Positions 37,970-51,629 of a stretch of 64,000 bases of DNA are shown here, piece by piece. The notes under the pieces were generated by a model, which worked only from the letters and a program-made list of their open reading frames with translations, was not told where the DNA came from and did no database searches. The translations under genes were made by a program, and so were the position numbers. The stretch covers positions 21,511,739 to 21,575,738 of the forward strand of contig OZ023267.1 in NCBI GenBank assembly GCA_964006375.1. Reading direction: 5' to 3'. Each line of letters begins with the position of its first letter. Positions within the stretch are counted from its first letter, which is position 1. This stretch comes from Tillus elongatus. Taxonomy: Eukaryota; Arthropoda; Insecta; Coleoptera; Cleridae.

Positions 37970-38443
37970 GGTATCAAACCGATTACTCAAAAAATAAGCA
38001 ACTGATTTCGATTAAACTCGGCAAGTGCCTTTCTTTTATTAATGCCTTGGATGAGTTCATTAGTCAGGAAAATATGATAAGGTTTTCCGGGAAAATTTTG
38101 AGTTTTGTTTCAAAAAAAATATTTTTCTCCGAAAATTACAAATATATTTTAATGGAATTTGGTGGATATGTTGCCTTGTAAGAGGCATCACTACACACTA
38201 AAATTCAACTTTATACATTTTTATAAAATTGAGTTATTCAAATTTTTAGTTTTCTTTTGAAAAAAAAATTTTTCTCCGAAAATTACAAAGTTATTTTGAT
38301 AAAATTTGTTGAATATGTTTAGCTGGGTAAGACCTTACTATATGCCAAAATTTAACTTTCTAAGTTTGTAGAAACTTGAGTTATTCAAATTTGAAACATT
38401 TAATAAAAATTCACTACCATAACGCACTTGCTGCGTCCCGGAC
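37746..38443 (-). mobile_element. TA-core element, short internally deleted copy
   Basis: Hairpin TTTAGTGAATTTTTATTTAAAAAAATTCACTAA (two halves, 37746-37778), GAACCCATGTCCGGGCTCAG, (TA)n 37877-37969, ATTACTCAAAAAATAAGC, a partially duplicated body (CTCCGAAAATTACAAA at about 38127 and 38272), and the terminus ATTCACTACCATAACGCACTTGCTGC at 38409-38434 (two blocks), ending GTCCCGGA before a T run. This is a complete short form with both ends. Confidence 0.8.
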
Positions 38444-38818
38444 TTTTTTTCTTGCGTACCTCCAATGCATTAAGGCACGAACCGCTACTGATGTCAATGT
38501 AAAACACATATTACTCTATGGTCGAACAGATGTACATGGATGAGATCATACGTTCATACTAAATATGAAACTTCAGTTCCTAAAAAAGTAACTACAAATT
38601 TAATGAAGCAATTGAATGTTACGTTAGGATTTTAGTGAATTTTCACTAAACATAATATTTTATCTCTGTGATATTTCTTTTGTTTCCATAGTTATTTTAG
38701 TATTGGGTGTTTTAATGAATTTTCTTTAAAAAATTAACTAATATAAGGAGATCGCGACTTTTGCATTTGAAAAAAATGTCTTAAAATGAGCACGTACTGA
38801 GCCCCTTAGAACACATTT

Positions 38819-38876
<58 letters not shown>

Positions 38877-38879
<3 letters not shown>

Positions 38880-40014
38880 GATGAAGTATTATTTTCTATC
38901 AGTCTGTGGTACAAAATGCCTAACTACTAAGTAAGTAATTAATTAAATAGAAAATAATTAAATACAAACTATATAAATATTTGCTAAAATATTTTCACCA
39001 TGAAATATTTTAAGGCGATTTATATTTAATTAAACAGGTATTTCATACTTATTATCTTATCCGGTTGTGATAAGCTGATAAAATTCCAAGCATGGCAGAG
39101 TTTTTGGGCCGGCTGTGAAATTCATATAAAAGAAGTAGCAACACGGGGCACAAGTAGTATTGTTAACTCAGCTGTTAAGTTATTAAGTCGCCACGAGTCC
39201 GCACCGATTCCGTTTCCGTTTGCCGTCCGAGCGCACCTCGTTCGTCGATTTTCGTATCCGAAAATATTGTTATAGGTGAGAATTATCCGTTTTTCATATT
39301 TTAATTCATATTTTGTAGCGAATTTTCATATTTTTAAATCATCACGCTTCTCAATCCAAATCTCCTCAAGTGAATTATTTCTGCTTTTCCTGACCTGCCG
39401 TCGTCCCTATAGACAATTCCCGTATGTTAGATTGTCTTGCATTATTTTTGTGAGGATGCTGAGGATTTACAGCTCACATAAATAATCGAGTTATATTCAT
39501 CTTGGTTTGATCCCGATAGGGACGCTGAGGATTCACAGCTTATCTAGGTCACTCCAAGTGATACTTTCCTTTCCAATTAGCCCTGTACATTTCATCTGGC
39601 TCCCGGCTTTCCGCCCCATACAGTATACGCTCTTGTGTTATTTTAGTGAGGACGCTAAGGATTCACAGCTCACTAAAGTAATCAAGATGTTTTCGTCCCG
39701 ATTTGACCCTAGCGGAGATGGTGAGAATTCACAGTCCGCATAGGCCTCCGGGAACTGTCATCCCGTCTTTCCCGTCTGCACTTTTTCGTCTCCGCTGTCC
39801 CCTGCTTCGACGGAGAAATTATAGCTAGTAGTCTGATGTTGTCTATCGCTGTGTGTTGCCCGCCTGCTGTATCCTCGCTTGAGTGAAATACTGCCCGTGT
39901 CATATATACCTGACCGAATCCGTACGCTTCGTCACGCACTAACCTTTACCGCTTTAGCGAGGTCCACGTTCCGATTGATGTTAGTATCCGCATATTTTAT
40001 TTGTACATATTTTG

Positions 40015-40088
<74 letters not shown>

Positions 40089-40461
40089 AAATAGTTTCAA
40101 ATCTGTAATATAGAGGGTTGGGTAAATTAAAGACCTGGATTAATTATTATCCAACCCCTTAACATACAAAATCTGCTACACCTTTCGTTAAAACAGAAGT
40201 GGTCGGATCACGCCGAGTCAGCGATTAAAGCCCGCTCACTCGGGGGTCACTAAATTTAGCCTATATTACCTAAAGGCTACCGAACCCTTCTCCACAGAGT
40301 TACCCAGGTACTTTGATCGGTATATCGGTCAGAGTTCAGTGAAGAGGTCGCAGACATCCTCAACAGGGAGTAAACCCTTTAAAAATCTGGCGCCCGAGAT
40401 CCTCCGATAGTAACCGTCAATCCTGGTCACCGAAAAACGGTCTGCAAGCCAAGGCCTCGTC

Positions 40462-40464
<3 letters not shown>
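38877..40464. mobile_element. Solo LTR, about 1.59 kb
   Basis: The segment starts TGTGATGAAG and ends CTCGTCACA, giving the TG...CA ends and short inverted tips (TGTGA/TCACA) expected of an LTR. TA repeat on both sides hides the exact target duplication. Inside are a possible promoter (CATATAAAAG, 39123) followed by a GC-richer stretch, a two-copy tandem repeat (about 39390-39780) and a (TA)n tract (40019-40085). No internal retrotransposon genes lie next to it. If transcription runs on the plus strand the R region would start shortly after 39150. Superfamily unknown; a non-LTR origin is not excluded. Confidence 0.65.
39390..39780. repeat. Two-unit tandem repeat (about 195 bp) in the LTR
   Basis: GAGGAxGCTxAGGATTxACAGCTCA occurs at 39452 and 39648. 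A related GA-GCTGAGGATTCACAGCT or GAGAATTCACAG block follows each about 70 bp later. Spacings of 197 and 193 bp define two diverged units, each itself made of two half-units. Confidence 0.7.
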
Positions 40465-40536
<72 letters not shown>

Positions 40537-40841
40537 GTGAAAAATGATTGTTTAGCAAATTTTTGTGTAATATTACTTTAATCAATTTTTGTCAAAAATC
40601 TTTTTGTGGATAATTATATTACATCAGGTGAGTAAATAGCTTGAAGAGGTTCGTTAAGTTTATTTTCGGAAACTTATTGTACTTTTTCAAACAATAAAGT
40701 TCTTTTGATGAAATAAGGTACATCGTTTCTACTACACGTAGGTTATACCAAATTCTATGCCTTTTATTTAAAAAAGATATATTTGCGATTAAAAATATTT
40801 TTTGACAATTCACTACCATAATGCACTTGCTGCGTCCAGAC

Positions 40842-41404
40842 TTTTTTGAAATGAATTCGCTTTAAAAAAATACATCTAACAAGTTTATAACTCTATTAAT
40901 CATTTACTTAATTACAAAAGACAGGGGTACACATTATCAATACGACAGAGGTTTGTTTCAACCACGGTAGCTATTCAAGGTCCTGCAATTACGAGAGTGA
41001 TGCTCAGGTAATGGAATTAACTAGGTCCCTTTGATCTCAGAGACTTGTAATTCAGGTAGCTGTGGCATTTCGCATTTACTAACCAAGTGACAAAATTATG
41101 TATACATTTAGGCATGAGGTTCCCTACTAATTTGCTGTGCCCTTGTGTAACAGAACTTTGATGATTTTTCAAACTTTGAAGTTAATATCGAAAAAAATGT
41201 TCAAAGTAATAGGTTCTCTAATGCAATTTATACACAGGAAACACTAGATTTGGTCGCAAATTTTGTACTCCATCATGACGTGAAATTGTATTAACATGGT
41301 TAAAACTCAATTTATATGGTTTCAGGACTTTGTGTACCTAGATAAAACAATTAAAGGTAGTTTTCTGCGAAAAAATAACTTATCCAATATTCTGATATAA
41401 ATTT
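40842..41404. other. Sequence without recognisable gene
   Basis: No family recognised. It separates a TA-core element from the A-rich tail of a minus-strand LINE. Confidence 0.4.
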
Positions 41405-42575
41405 TTTTATTGTATTTTTTTAAATTCCAACAACACATCACGAGGCTTCACAGCCTAAATGCTATCGCACCGTGGGTGTCGACAAGAAGGAAAGAGGCAA
41501 CTTGTTAATTCTGGACTTGAAGGTTTGGAGGTTCGGAGGAGAAGGAAAAACATGTGTCGGCCAGAAATTCCACAACTTGGAAGTCCTCGGGACAAAAGAG
41601 CGGGCATAACAAGATGTTCTAATTGGCCTATAGAGACAGGCTCAGAATATTGTATACTTGAGTGGAGGGTGCTGTCGTCCGCGTAACTGTGAACTGGGTT
41701 GGATGTGCTAGAGAGGAGGTCATTGATGTGGAGAAGAAACAAAGTAGGGGCTAAAACTGCACCTTGAGGGAGTCCTGCATTAATTGGATACAGTTTAGAG
41801 GAATGGGCATTCACGACAACATAAATGCTCCGGCTAGAGAGGAAATTTGCTGCCCAGGCACGGAGTTTTGGTGGTAGGCCATAGGTCGGAAGTTTATTAA
41901 GCAGCGCTGCGTGCAAGACCTGGTCGAATGCTTTGGATATGTCTAGAGCGACAATCTGGGATTCACCGTGTAGTTCCATAGACTTGTTCCAAGATTGAGT
42001 GACAAAGGAAAGGAAGTCGGTAGTTGATCTGCGCTGACAGAATCCATACTGCCTGGCGTGGATTAGACTGTGTTTTTCAAGAAATTTTAGTAATTCGGTA
42101 TTTATATACTTTTCCATCACTTTAGAGACGACTGAAAGGAGAGAAATAAGCCTGTAGTTGCTAGGAAGCGCTTTGTATCATTTCTTGAGAACGGGTTGTA
42201 CTCGAGCAGTTTGCCAGTTACTAGGGAATATGCCTCTATTGTAAGATGTCTGAAACAGACGAGTTAGGACAGGAGCAAGTTCTAGTGTGCATTTTTTGAG
42301 AACAATTGCTGGGATCTCGTCAAGGCCAGAGGCTTTCCTGGTATTAAGAGAAGAGAGCGTCTTTCGTACCTTTTTAGTTTTGAAAATGATATCCGTCATT
42401 TTATTCGCGACATTGGGGACTGTTGGTGGTTAAACATTTGGAAGTGGGTTGATAATAGAATTGCCGGCGAACAACGAGGCAAGAAGTTCAGCCTTGTCCA
42501 GGGCGGTAGAAACAATTTCATCCCCTGAAACAAGAGGTGAGAACGTGCTCTTGCTGAAAGACCGTTATCAAGCTT
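41405..42575 (-). pseudogene. Jockey-type LINE reverse transcriptase, copy B
   Basis: Reading from 42575: STFSPLVSGDEIVSTALDKA, KTLSSLNTRKASGLDEIPAI, RGIFPSNWQTARVQPVLKK, a stop near 42178, then NYRPISLLSVVSK and an open frame of 221 codons (41455-42120). That frame has VALDISKAFDQVLHAALLNK (motif A), NAGLPQGAVLAPTLFLLHIN (motif B) and HSYADDSTLHSS (YADD, motif C, intact). Just after IQYSEPVSIGQL the sequence jumps to the element 3-prime end, a deletion of roughly 0.6 kb. The 3-prime end (GATAGCATTTAGGCTGTGA, GTGTTGTTGGAATT, A-rich) is shared with the other copies. Confidence 0.9.
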
Positions 42576-42670
42576 ATAGTAAAGAAAAATGGGCCTAGAC
42601 TGACCTTCCTGAAAAAAAATCATGGAATTGTTATACCTAACTAATATGTTTTTAGTTTATACGATACATT

Positions 42671-43989
<1,319 letters not shown>

Positions 43990-44264
43990 TTTTTTATTAT
44001 TTTAATAAGAAGACTGTTATAATTTATATAATTTATATACTTTATAAAAATATTTATATACAATAAAGAGGTCTACTTTACGTGTTTTCTTTTATTTTAA
44101 TCGCCCCTCCTGCCCTCTTCTACAGTCAGAAACGTACCAATGTAGGTGCACATACACCTAACTATAAAAGTGAATTAAATTAAATGCTGCAATAGCATGG
44201 CAGTTTTATGATTACAAGTAAGCTGCTTTATAACTATAGAGAGCACGATACAGTTTTATATGAC

Positions 44265-45640
44265 AGTATAATAAATGCAAAAAGAAGTTGTAGAACATGT
44301 ATAGTTCCGGTGCACAAGAGTGGAGACGTGGACCCAAATGGCGAACTACAGGCCTATATCCTTGATTTATAATGTGGCCAAAATTTTTGAAAAACTTACT
44401 AAAGTAAGAATTCAGACTATTGTCAAGTGATCAATGTGGCTTTTGCGAAGGCAAGTCGGCTCAATATGCTATAACATACATGACAGAGTTGCTGAAATGG
44501 AAGACGGGATGCCATGCTTGTGTATTTTCAATGACCTTGCGAAAGCTTTTGACACGGTAGACCATGAGGAATTGCTAGAAATTCTGGAGAATTTCGGGTT
44601 TAGGGGGATTGTTCACGATTTATTGAAGAATTATATTCTGGGAAGAAGGCAATGTGTCAGGATTGAAGAGTGTGTTAGCACACATAGGAATGTAGAATAC
44701 GGGGTTCCACAGGGCACTGTCTTTGGACCTATCCTTTTTAATATTTATATTAATGAACTATTCTTTTAGTCGACCAATGCAAAAATTGTGGGTTTTGCTA
44801 ACGATACAGCCATTTTTATAAAGCAAAAACGTGGGGTGAGCTCAGGATGGAAGATGAGGCTGACTTGGGAGCGATCATGGGGTTGTTTAATCAAAAATTA
44901 CTTACAGTTAATTTAAATAAAACAAAATTTGTACCTTTCTGTAGCTACGTTACTGGTTTGCCCTCGTACTCGTCTTTGCAGATCGCGAATGGTGATACAG
45001 CGCTAAAAATCAGTGCTGCTAAAAAAATTAAGTATTTGGGGATAGCTATGGACTGTCATATGCGATGAGACGCACATATTTACAACCTGGTTAAAAAAAT
45101 TCGGTTTTTGAGTAGTAAATTTAAAGTATACAGAGAATTATTCGACCCTATACACCTCAAGATTATATATCAGTCTCTTGTCGAAACTCACCTCTTGTAC
45201 AGTAACTTGATATGGGGATGGGCTGCGAGGACGCGTGTAGGGCGGTTGGAGGTGGCTCAGAAATGGATACTCAAAATAATTGGAAAAAGAAATTATACAC
45301 ATCCAAGTAATGATCTTTATAAAGAGATGAATGTTCCAGATCTGTTTCAAATCCATCTGTGAGCTGTTGGTATTTGGCAAAATAAAAATAGGAAAAGATT
45401 AGTTCATATGACCCACAACTACCACACGCGCTCAACTGGACATTTCAATATAGTCGCACGATTTCGTAAGTCACTTACTCGTTGCTGTCATATTCAGCTG
45501 GGTACAAGATTATTCAACTGCCTTCCGCAGGAAATAAAATCCATTGCCAACGAGAAATTGTTTAGAAAGTCACTTAAAGGTTGGATTTTAAAGTGGCCTC
45601 GTCGTAAAGCTCAAAGATTAGTACACGAGTGGTAAAGTGA
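44265..45640 (+). pseudogene. LINE reverse transcriptase, second family (L2/CR1/jockey-like)
   Basis: Pieces in order: VVPVHKSGDVDPN (about 44308), frameshift, CGFxEGKSAQYAITYM, then the open frame 44434-44769 with NDLAKAFDTVDHEELLEILE (motif A) and VEYGVPQGTVFGPILFNIYI (motif B). After a TAG, KIVGFANDTAIFI (a mutated FADD, Asp to Asn) follows. After a shift come LTVNLNKTKFVPFC, KIKYLGIAMDCHMR, a stop, LVETHLLYSNLIWGWAARTR and the C-terminus to 45635 (KGWILKWPRRKAQRLVHEW). The DNA is not similar to copies A-D. The active-site change and at least four breaks make it dead. Confidence 0.85.
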
Positions 45641-45870
45641 AAAAGGTGATAAGCTCATAAATCAATTATGGAAGCTGTTTTTGTCAATGTTGCTTCTATA
45701 TTTCCTTCCCCGCCCAGCATCCCTGTTCACTCCGGGTCCCATTACTTTGAGGGGGTTGTTTCCACCACAACATTTTCCTTCTTGCTTATGCATAGTAGGG
45801 AGGTTTTAAACATGTTGCTGAAAAAAAAAATCTAAAATTCCGTTAGCCCTTAATATGCAGAATTACCTAC

Positions 45871-46899
45871 CTAAACCTTACAATACAAATTTTGTTCAAG
45901 ACGAGCTCTGACATTCTGGAGCATTTGTGGAGTTATTAGACGGCGTTCTTCAACAATGCGTCGTCGTAATTCTTCCGGAGACTCCGGTTCTGTTGCGTAA
46001 ATTCTACTCTTTAAATGGCCCCATATAAAGAACTCTAAGGGGGTTAAATCCGGTAATCTAGGGGGCCACTCAATAGCACCTCTGCGCCCAATCCATTGTC
46101 CTGGAAACTCTCTGTTCAAAAACTCCCTAACACGTTGTGAAAAATGCGGAGGAGCTCCATCTTGTTGAAACACTAATTGATTTTCTTGATAGCGATAATT
46201 ATTTTCAACATTGTCAATTAGTAGAGGGTAAACGATATCTTCTAGTTACTCCAAATACGTTTTGGCACTCAAATTGCCATCAAAAAAAAATTGGTCCGAT
46301 TAAACGGTCTCCAAAAATGCCAGTCCAGACATTAAATTTCTGTGGAGTTTGAGTGTGGACTTCGTGAAAATTTCTTTGATTATTATCTGCCCAATAACGA
46401 CAATTATGACGCCTGACTGTAGAATTTAATAAAAACGTACACTCGCCTGAAAAACAGATATTGAACAGAAAGTTCGAGTTATCAGCTATTTGTGCAGTCA
46501 TAACTTCACAAAACTCCAGCCGCCGATCCAACTCATCTTCATTAAGTTGTTGTACAAGATGAATTTTATACGGGTGAAATTTATGATGCTTCAATATTCG
46601 CTGAATAGTACTTCTTTTGATGTTTGAAACAGTGGCTAATTTTCTCGTGCTCAAACTTGGGTCTGCAGCAATTTGTCCTAAAACTTCGATCTCACTAGTC
46701 TCATTTCTAACCGAAAATTCACGTTCAGGATCCCGTTTTTTGTTGGCTACTGAACCACTTTGTCGAAACTTTGCAACTAACTCCAAAATGTATTTTCTGT
46801 TAACATGTCGTTCATTAAACAAATTTGCAGTACGGTTGGCACAGTCATCGTTTTTGGAAAAAAGAGTAATTATTTCAACTCTTCTACAGAATACACCAT
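45871..46899 (-). pseudogene. TcM-C copy 2 transposase, frameshifted, active site changed
   Basis: ATG at 46899 (MVYSVEE), then a 4-bp loss shifts the frame. It is open from 46822 (MFNERHVNRKYILELVAKFR) to 46280 (NVWTGIFGDRLIGPIFF), where an A run adds a shift. One stop occurs near 46245, then QQDGAPPHFSQRVREFLNRE to YCKV at 45871. The first catalytic Asp is Gly here (CFSGECTF, against CFSDECTF in copy 1). The third site is Glu (LPDLTPLEFF, against SPDLTPLDFF). It preserves Trp and Arg codons that are stops in copy 1 and the ATEPESPE stretch missing there. Confidence 0.88.
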
Positions 46900-47355
46900 T
46901 GTGAAATTAATTTTCGGTAGTACTATCAAGTATCAAACCGACCGATAAACTGAAATAATAAACCGCATTTCTCTCATTCTGATAAGAAATGTTCTGATAG
47001 TCAATTTTTTGTTTACAAACCAACAAAAAATTGACTATCAGCACATTTTTTATCGGAATGAGTGAAATGCAGTTTTGCATCTTCAAATGTGAATATTTTT
47101 TAAAAGAGTTAATGAAACTCCAAAAAAATTTGTGTACTGAATTCAGAAAAGAAGGAGCTTTCAAATGATGTAACACTCGACCCATGTTACCTATTTAAAA
47201 TATAAGCGTTGTTATCACCCTTAAGGGGTTGATGTGACAACGTTGAGTTTTATGTCAAAACATGTCCCCCTCAATAATAAAATTGACTTGTTTCTGCGTA
47301 TCTTAAAAAAAAATTCTCTGGACGCAAATTGGTCTGTTTCGTTTTCAATGCGCCA

Positions 47356-47357
<2 letters not shown>
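45871..47357 (-). mobile_element. TcM-C copy 2, one terminus lost
   Basis: The right terminus (high coordinates) is intact to GTTTTCAATGCGCCACCA before a TA tract. The upstream stem-loop (46965-47080) and transposase match copy 1. The expected inverted repeat beyond the stop codon at 45871 is missing. The neighbouring sequence is unrelated, so this copy is truncated. Confidence 0.8.

Positions 47358-47428
<71 letters not shown>
47358..47428. repeat. (TA)n microsatellite at element junction
   Basis: About 70 bp of TA lies exactly between the TcM-C copy 2 terminus and a truncated TcM-E-like transposase. Confidence 0.95.
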
Positions 47429-47429
<1 letters not shown>

Positions 47430-47434
<5 letters not shown>

Positions 47435-48007
47435 AACTTTTATTAAATTTACATAACAGCCATGAATGGAGTAACGCTAATCCAAAAGCAACCATTGTGT
47501 CCCATTTCCAATATCAATTTTCCATCAATGTGTGTGCTAGAATTGTCGGTGGTCATTTGTCAGGACCCGCTGAGCTACCTCCACGTTTAATGGGGTTCAG
47601 TATCTAATTTTTTTTAGCAAATACATTGCCTGGTCTATTAGTAGATTTGCCTTTGAATGTCAGGAGAGATATGTGGTTTATGCACGACGGTGCACCATCA
47701 CATTATGCTCAACCCGTGCGGCAATTTCTTAGTAAATAGTTTGCTGGGCGCTGGATAGGTCGTGGCCAAGATGCACCTGTAAATTGGCCTGTCAGATCAC
47801 CCGACTTAAATATTTTAGATTTCTGAAAAATACAGTTTATGCGACACCAGTACAAACTCGGCAGGCACTATGGGCACGAATTGTGGAAGCGTCAAATCTG
47901 GTTAGACAAGATATGGGAGTTTTGTTTAGTGCAAGATGATCTTTTCTGCGACGCACCGCTTGGTGTGTAGAAGTAAATGGCGCACAATTTGAGCATCTGC
48001 GATAGTG
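47430..48007 (+). pseudogene. TcM-E-like transposase, C-terminal half
   Basis: Begins within the catalytic domain: HNSHEWSNANPKATIVSHFQ, then INVCARIVGGHLSGPAELPP, a shift, MWFMHDGAPSHYAQPVRQFL (second Asp), a stop, GRWIGRGQDAPVNWP, RSPDLNILDF (third acidic site) and an ending VEVNGAQFEHLR at 48005. The first catalytic Asp lies upstream of the truncation at the TA tract. Related to, but a different subfamily from, the complete TcM-E at 53.5 kb. Several stops. Confidence 0.78.
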
Positions 48008-48240
48008 TTTAATAATTTCTTAATTTAATAAATGTTCTTTTCCATTTTTGTTTCATATTTTATATTAATCCGTTGTATCCACCAAAACTATCTGCAATTT
48101 ATTGTTTGACAAATTAAACTGGTGTTTACAGCTTTTGCTGTGTCCATAGTACCGTAAACTTTCAGTTTAAAAATCCAAATTAATACTTGTACGTCTTTAG
48201 TGAACAAACAATTTTAACTCAATTTTTCTCAAAAACTGTA

Positions 48241-50276
48241 CAGGATGAGTATTATAAATGATAACCCCCTTTTATTTTCGTTATTTATAGGCAAATTGAT
48301 TCGTTTAAAAACTTATGTTGAACAATTTTTAACGTAGTTTATGAATCTGCTATCGTTTTTCAAGAATTTTGAAAAATGTACGAGGTGGAACAAAAAATAT
48401 ATTATGTAACACCCTGTATTTTTTACATATTATAATTTGTCGATTCTTTCTGATTACAAAAATATATAGTTATAGCACATTTAGGTAAGCAGTTTTTAAG
48501 TTATGATGAAATATGTAAAACGACAAATCTGTTTACGTATTACTCACTAATATACGAAGTAGGCTTTGGAAACAAAATTTTAATTTTGTATACAAACGTC
48601 AAACTATTAGTTTATCCTAAAAATATGATTTGTCAATATTTAGTTATCTATTATACAAAACTAGCTAAGATATCTATTCAATGATTGTCAAAATATATAA
48701 CGAAACCATACACAAGGAAACAAATAAAATAAAAGTATCAAACTTACAAAAATTGAAAAATAATATAAAGATTTACATTGTATCTTCTACATAACTTCTG
48801 TTGTTTTCTAAGCATTTGAAACATCGCCTTAAAAAATTTGATCGCACATCTTCAAATACCGCTGCATTTTCGTCAAAAGAATTTATTTCTCGTCGTATAA
48901 GCTGTTTTAATTGTACAGTGTCACTCGACAGTTCTTCACTATAAATATTGTTTTTGAGAGCACCCCAAAGGAAAAAATCTAGCGGATTTAAATCGGGGCT
49001 TTTAGCCGGTCAATGGATGGGACCATTTTTTCCTATCCAGAGGTCATATTTTTGGTTTATGTAGTTCGTCACAGGTCTAACGTTATGTGGGGAAGCTCCG
49101 TCTTGCTGCCAGATTGCTTTTAAATTTAGAATAACTGGCAAGTCATCCAAATATTCCTCAACTTGCTCTTGTAGCAAATGGAGATAAACTACACCTGTGA
49201 GATTTGTATGTAAAAAAATGGACCAATTATTTTGTTTTGGTGTATCCCACACCACACATTGACAGTTTTACGTCCTTGTTTTTTTATTTGCTTTACCATA
49301 TGTGGATTTTCTGTAGCCCAATGATGTTTGTTATGTCTATTAAACAAACCAGCTGTATAAAAGGACGACTCATCAGTCCAAAACACGTTTCGCAAAAAAT
49401 CATTGTTTTCATTACATTTTTCAATAATTTGTTGGAAAAACATTATTCTCTGTTGACGATCATTTTCGGTTAAGTGTTGAACAGGAAGAATGTCAAAAGG
49501 TTTATACTTATTTCTTTTTAAAAGTCGCATAACGCTGCTTTGGCTTACATTTAAATCTTTAGCTACAAAATAAGTAGACCGACTTGGCTCTTCTATAACC
49601 CATAACAGAATATTCATTTGTTTTTCCTCACCAATAGTATTCCTCATTTTTCTTTTATTTGCATTCTTTAATGAATTTGTGTCACAAAATTTATTGTAAA
49701 TTTTCTTGAATGTTCCTTTGCCAGGCACAGTCTCATTAGGATACAGTCTTCTAAACTCCCTTTGTGAAGCAGTCATGTTTTTATTGCAATATAAGAATAT
49801 TTCTAAAATTATACGCCTATTCTCTAAACTATGATAAGGCATGATCGCTTTTTTGGACACAATAAAGATTCCTAGTAGAAAAAGCACTAACCAATCATAA
49901 CCTTTTTGACGTTTATACAAAGTTAAAAATTTATTTCCAAAGGCTACTTCGTATATTATTGAGTAATAGGTAAACAGATTTGTCGTTTTACATATTTCAT
50001 CATAACTTAAAAACTGCTTATCCAAATAACTACATATTTTTGTAATCAGAAAAAATCGGCAAATTATAATATGTAAAAAATACAGGGTATTACATTTAAA
50101 AAATAATATATTTTTTGTTCCACCTCGCACATTTTTCAAAATTCTTGAAAAACGATAACAGATTCAGAAACTAGTTAAAAATTGTTCAAAATAAGTTTTG
50201 GAACGGATCAATTCACTCAGAAATAACGAAAATAAAAGGGGGTTATCATTTATAATACTCACCCTGTACGTCCTAT
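48241..50276 (-). mobile_element. TcM-B copy 2, complete and uninterrupted
   Basis: Tips CAGGATGAGTATTATAAATG and its inverse ending at 50276, each next to TA. Inverted repeats about 370 bp (48241-48612, 49906-50276). Total 2036 bp. Contains the best-preserved transposase frame in the window and supplies the empty site for the TA-core insertion in copy 1. Confidence 0.9.
48773..49842 (-). pseudogene. TcM-B copy 2 transposase, one frameshift and one nonsense codon
   Basis: The start ATG at 49842 (MPYHSLENRRIILEIFLYCN) is chosen because homology begins there; the frame extends upstream into the terminal repeat. Helix-turn-helix: MTASQREFRRLYPNE and RSTYFVAKDLNVSQSSVMRL. Catalytic motifs: FWTDESSFYTAG, IWQQDGASPHN and SPDLNPLDFFLWG, with 40 residues between second and third Asp. 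A T/A-run slip near 49215 shifts the frame after IIGPFF. A TGA replaces Trp in IHWPAKSPD at about 49010. The end is CLENNRSYVEDTM at 48773. About 356 residues, the family length. Confidence 0.9.
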
Positions 50277-50409
50277 GAAATTTTTACCAGTATATCTTAT
50301 TTTTGTATTAGTCTGAAATTTTGACTTGTAAGATATCTTTTTTTTAAATGATAACCCTCAGAGTGCCCGCACGCGCGGCACTGCTTCACATTATAAATCG
50401 GATTTTGCG

Positions 50410-50978
<569 letters not shown>

Positions 50979-51629
50979 TTTTTCTTTATATGCTGTTAAT
51001 ATTTACTCGTATACAAATTTGAAAAATCTTATCTTTAGCCGTTTTAAAGATAATTAAGAAAAATTGCTTTAAGCGTAACAACTTTAACACCCTGTATCTC
51101 AGTATCACGACCTTAAAATTAAAAATGTTATACGGACTACCCTCACTATTTTTTCAAGGCAAACTCACACCCCAATTTTTTGAATCATAATCAGGACAGC
51201 CTGTATAAAAGATATTATTTAATTATAACACACTTCTAAAATCTGGGAACATCATTAATGTCTGGTATTTCCAAAGATTTCTTTTTATATATATTTTTTT
51301 TAGGTTTTGTGTTTAACCACCTTTGGGAATATTACATAATAGCAGATATAAAGTTCGTTCCCGACCAGAGGCAAAACTGACTCCCACGTTGACTGGCAGA
51401 CCATGAGTTTGTTCATGACCTTGTTTGAGGATCCAGGGTTCCTGCATGAACTCTGACATTTCGGTTATAGCTGTTTACGTATATTCACTGGGAATGTAAT
51501 CCTTATATTATGCTTAATATTATTGTTGAGAGTTTATTAAATGAAAGACGACAGAGACCTGGGAACACGTCTTATTTAGAAGGTCAGTAGCGACAAATTA
51601 TATTTTACTACTGAAATTTATTATTTCAC
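50979..51629. other. Sequence with MITE-like tips but no gene
   Basis: AACACCCTGTATCTCAG (about 51088) and GGACAGCCTGTATA (about 51192) look like Tc1/mariner-type tips, but no paired inverted repeat was found. The rest is not recognised. Confidence 0.35.

Larger units (their letters stand above)
38711..40841 (-). mobile_element. TA-core element carrying a solo LTR in its TA tract
   Basis: Hairpin end at 38711 (TTTAATGAATTTTCTTTAAA), GCATTTGAAAAAAATGTC, GAACACATTTCC and (TA)n to 38876. Then comes the LTR insertion. (TA)n resumes at 40465-40534 and about 300 bp further on the terminus AATTCACTACCATAATGCAC, TTGCTGCGTCCAGA ends at 40841. Confidence 0.75.

Noticed and set aside
39276..39939. Series of short open frames in a GC-richer stretch
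   Set aside because: They fall inside the putative LTR and its tandem repeats; no domain or consistent frame.
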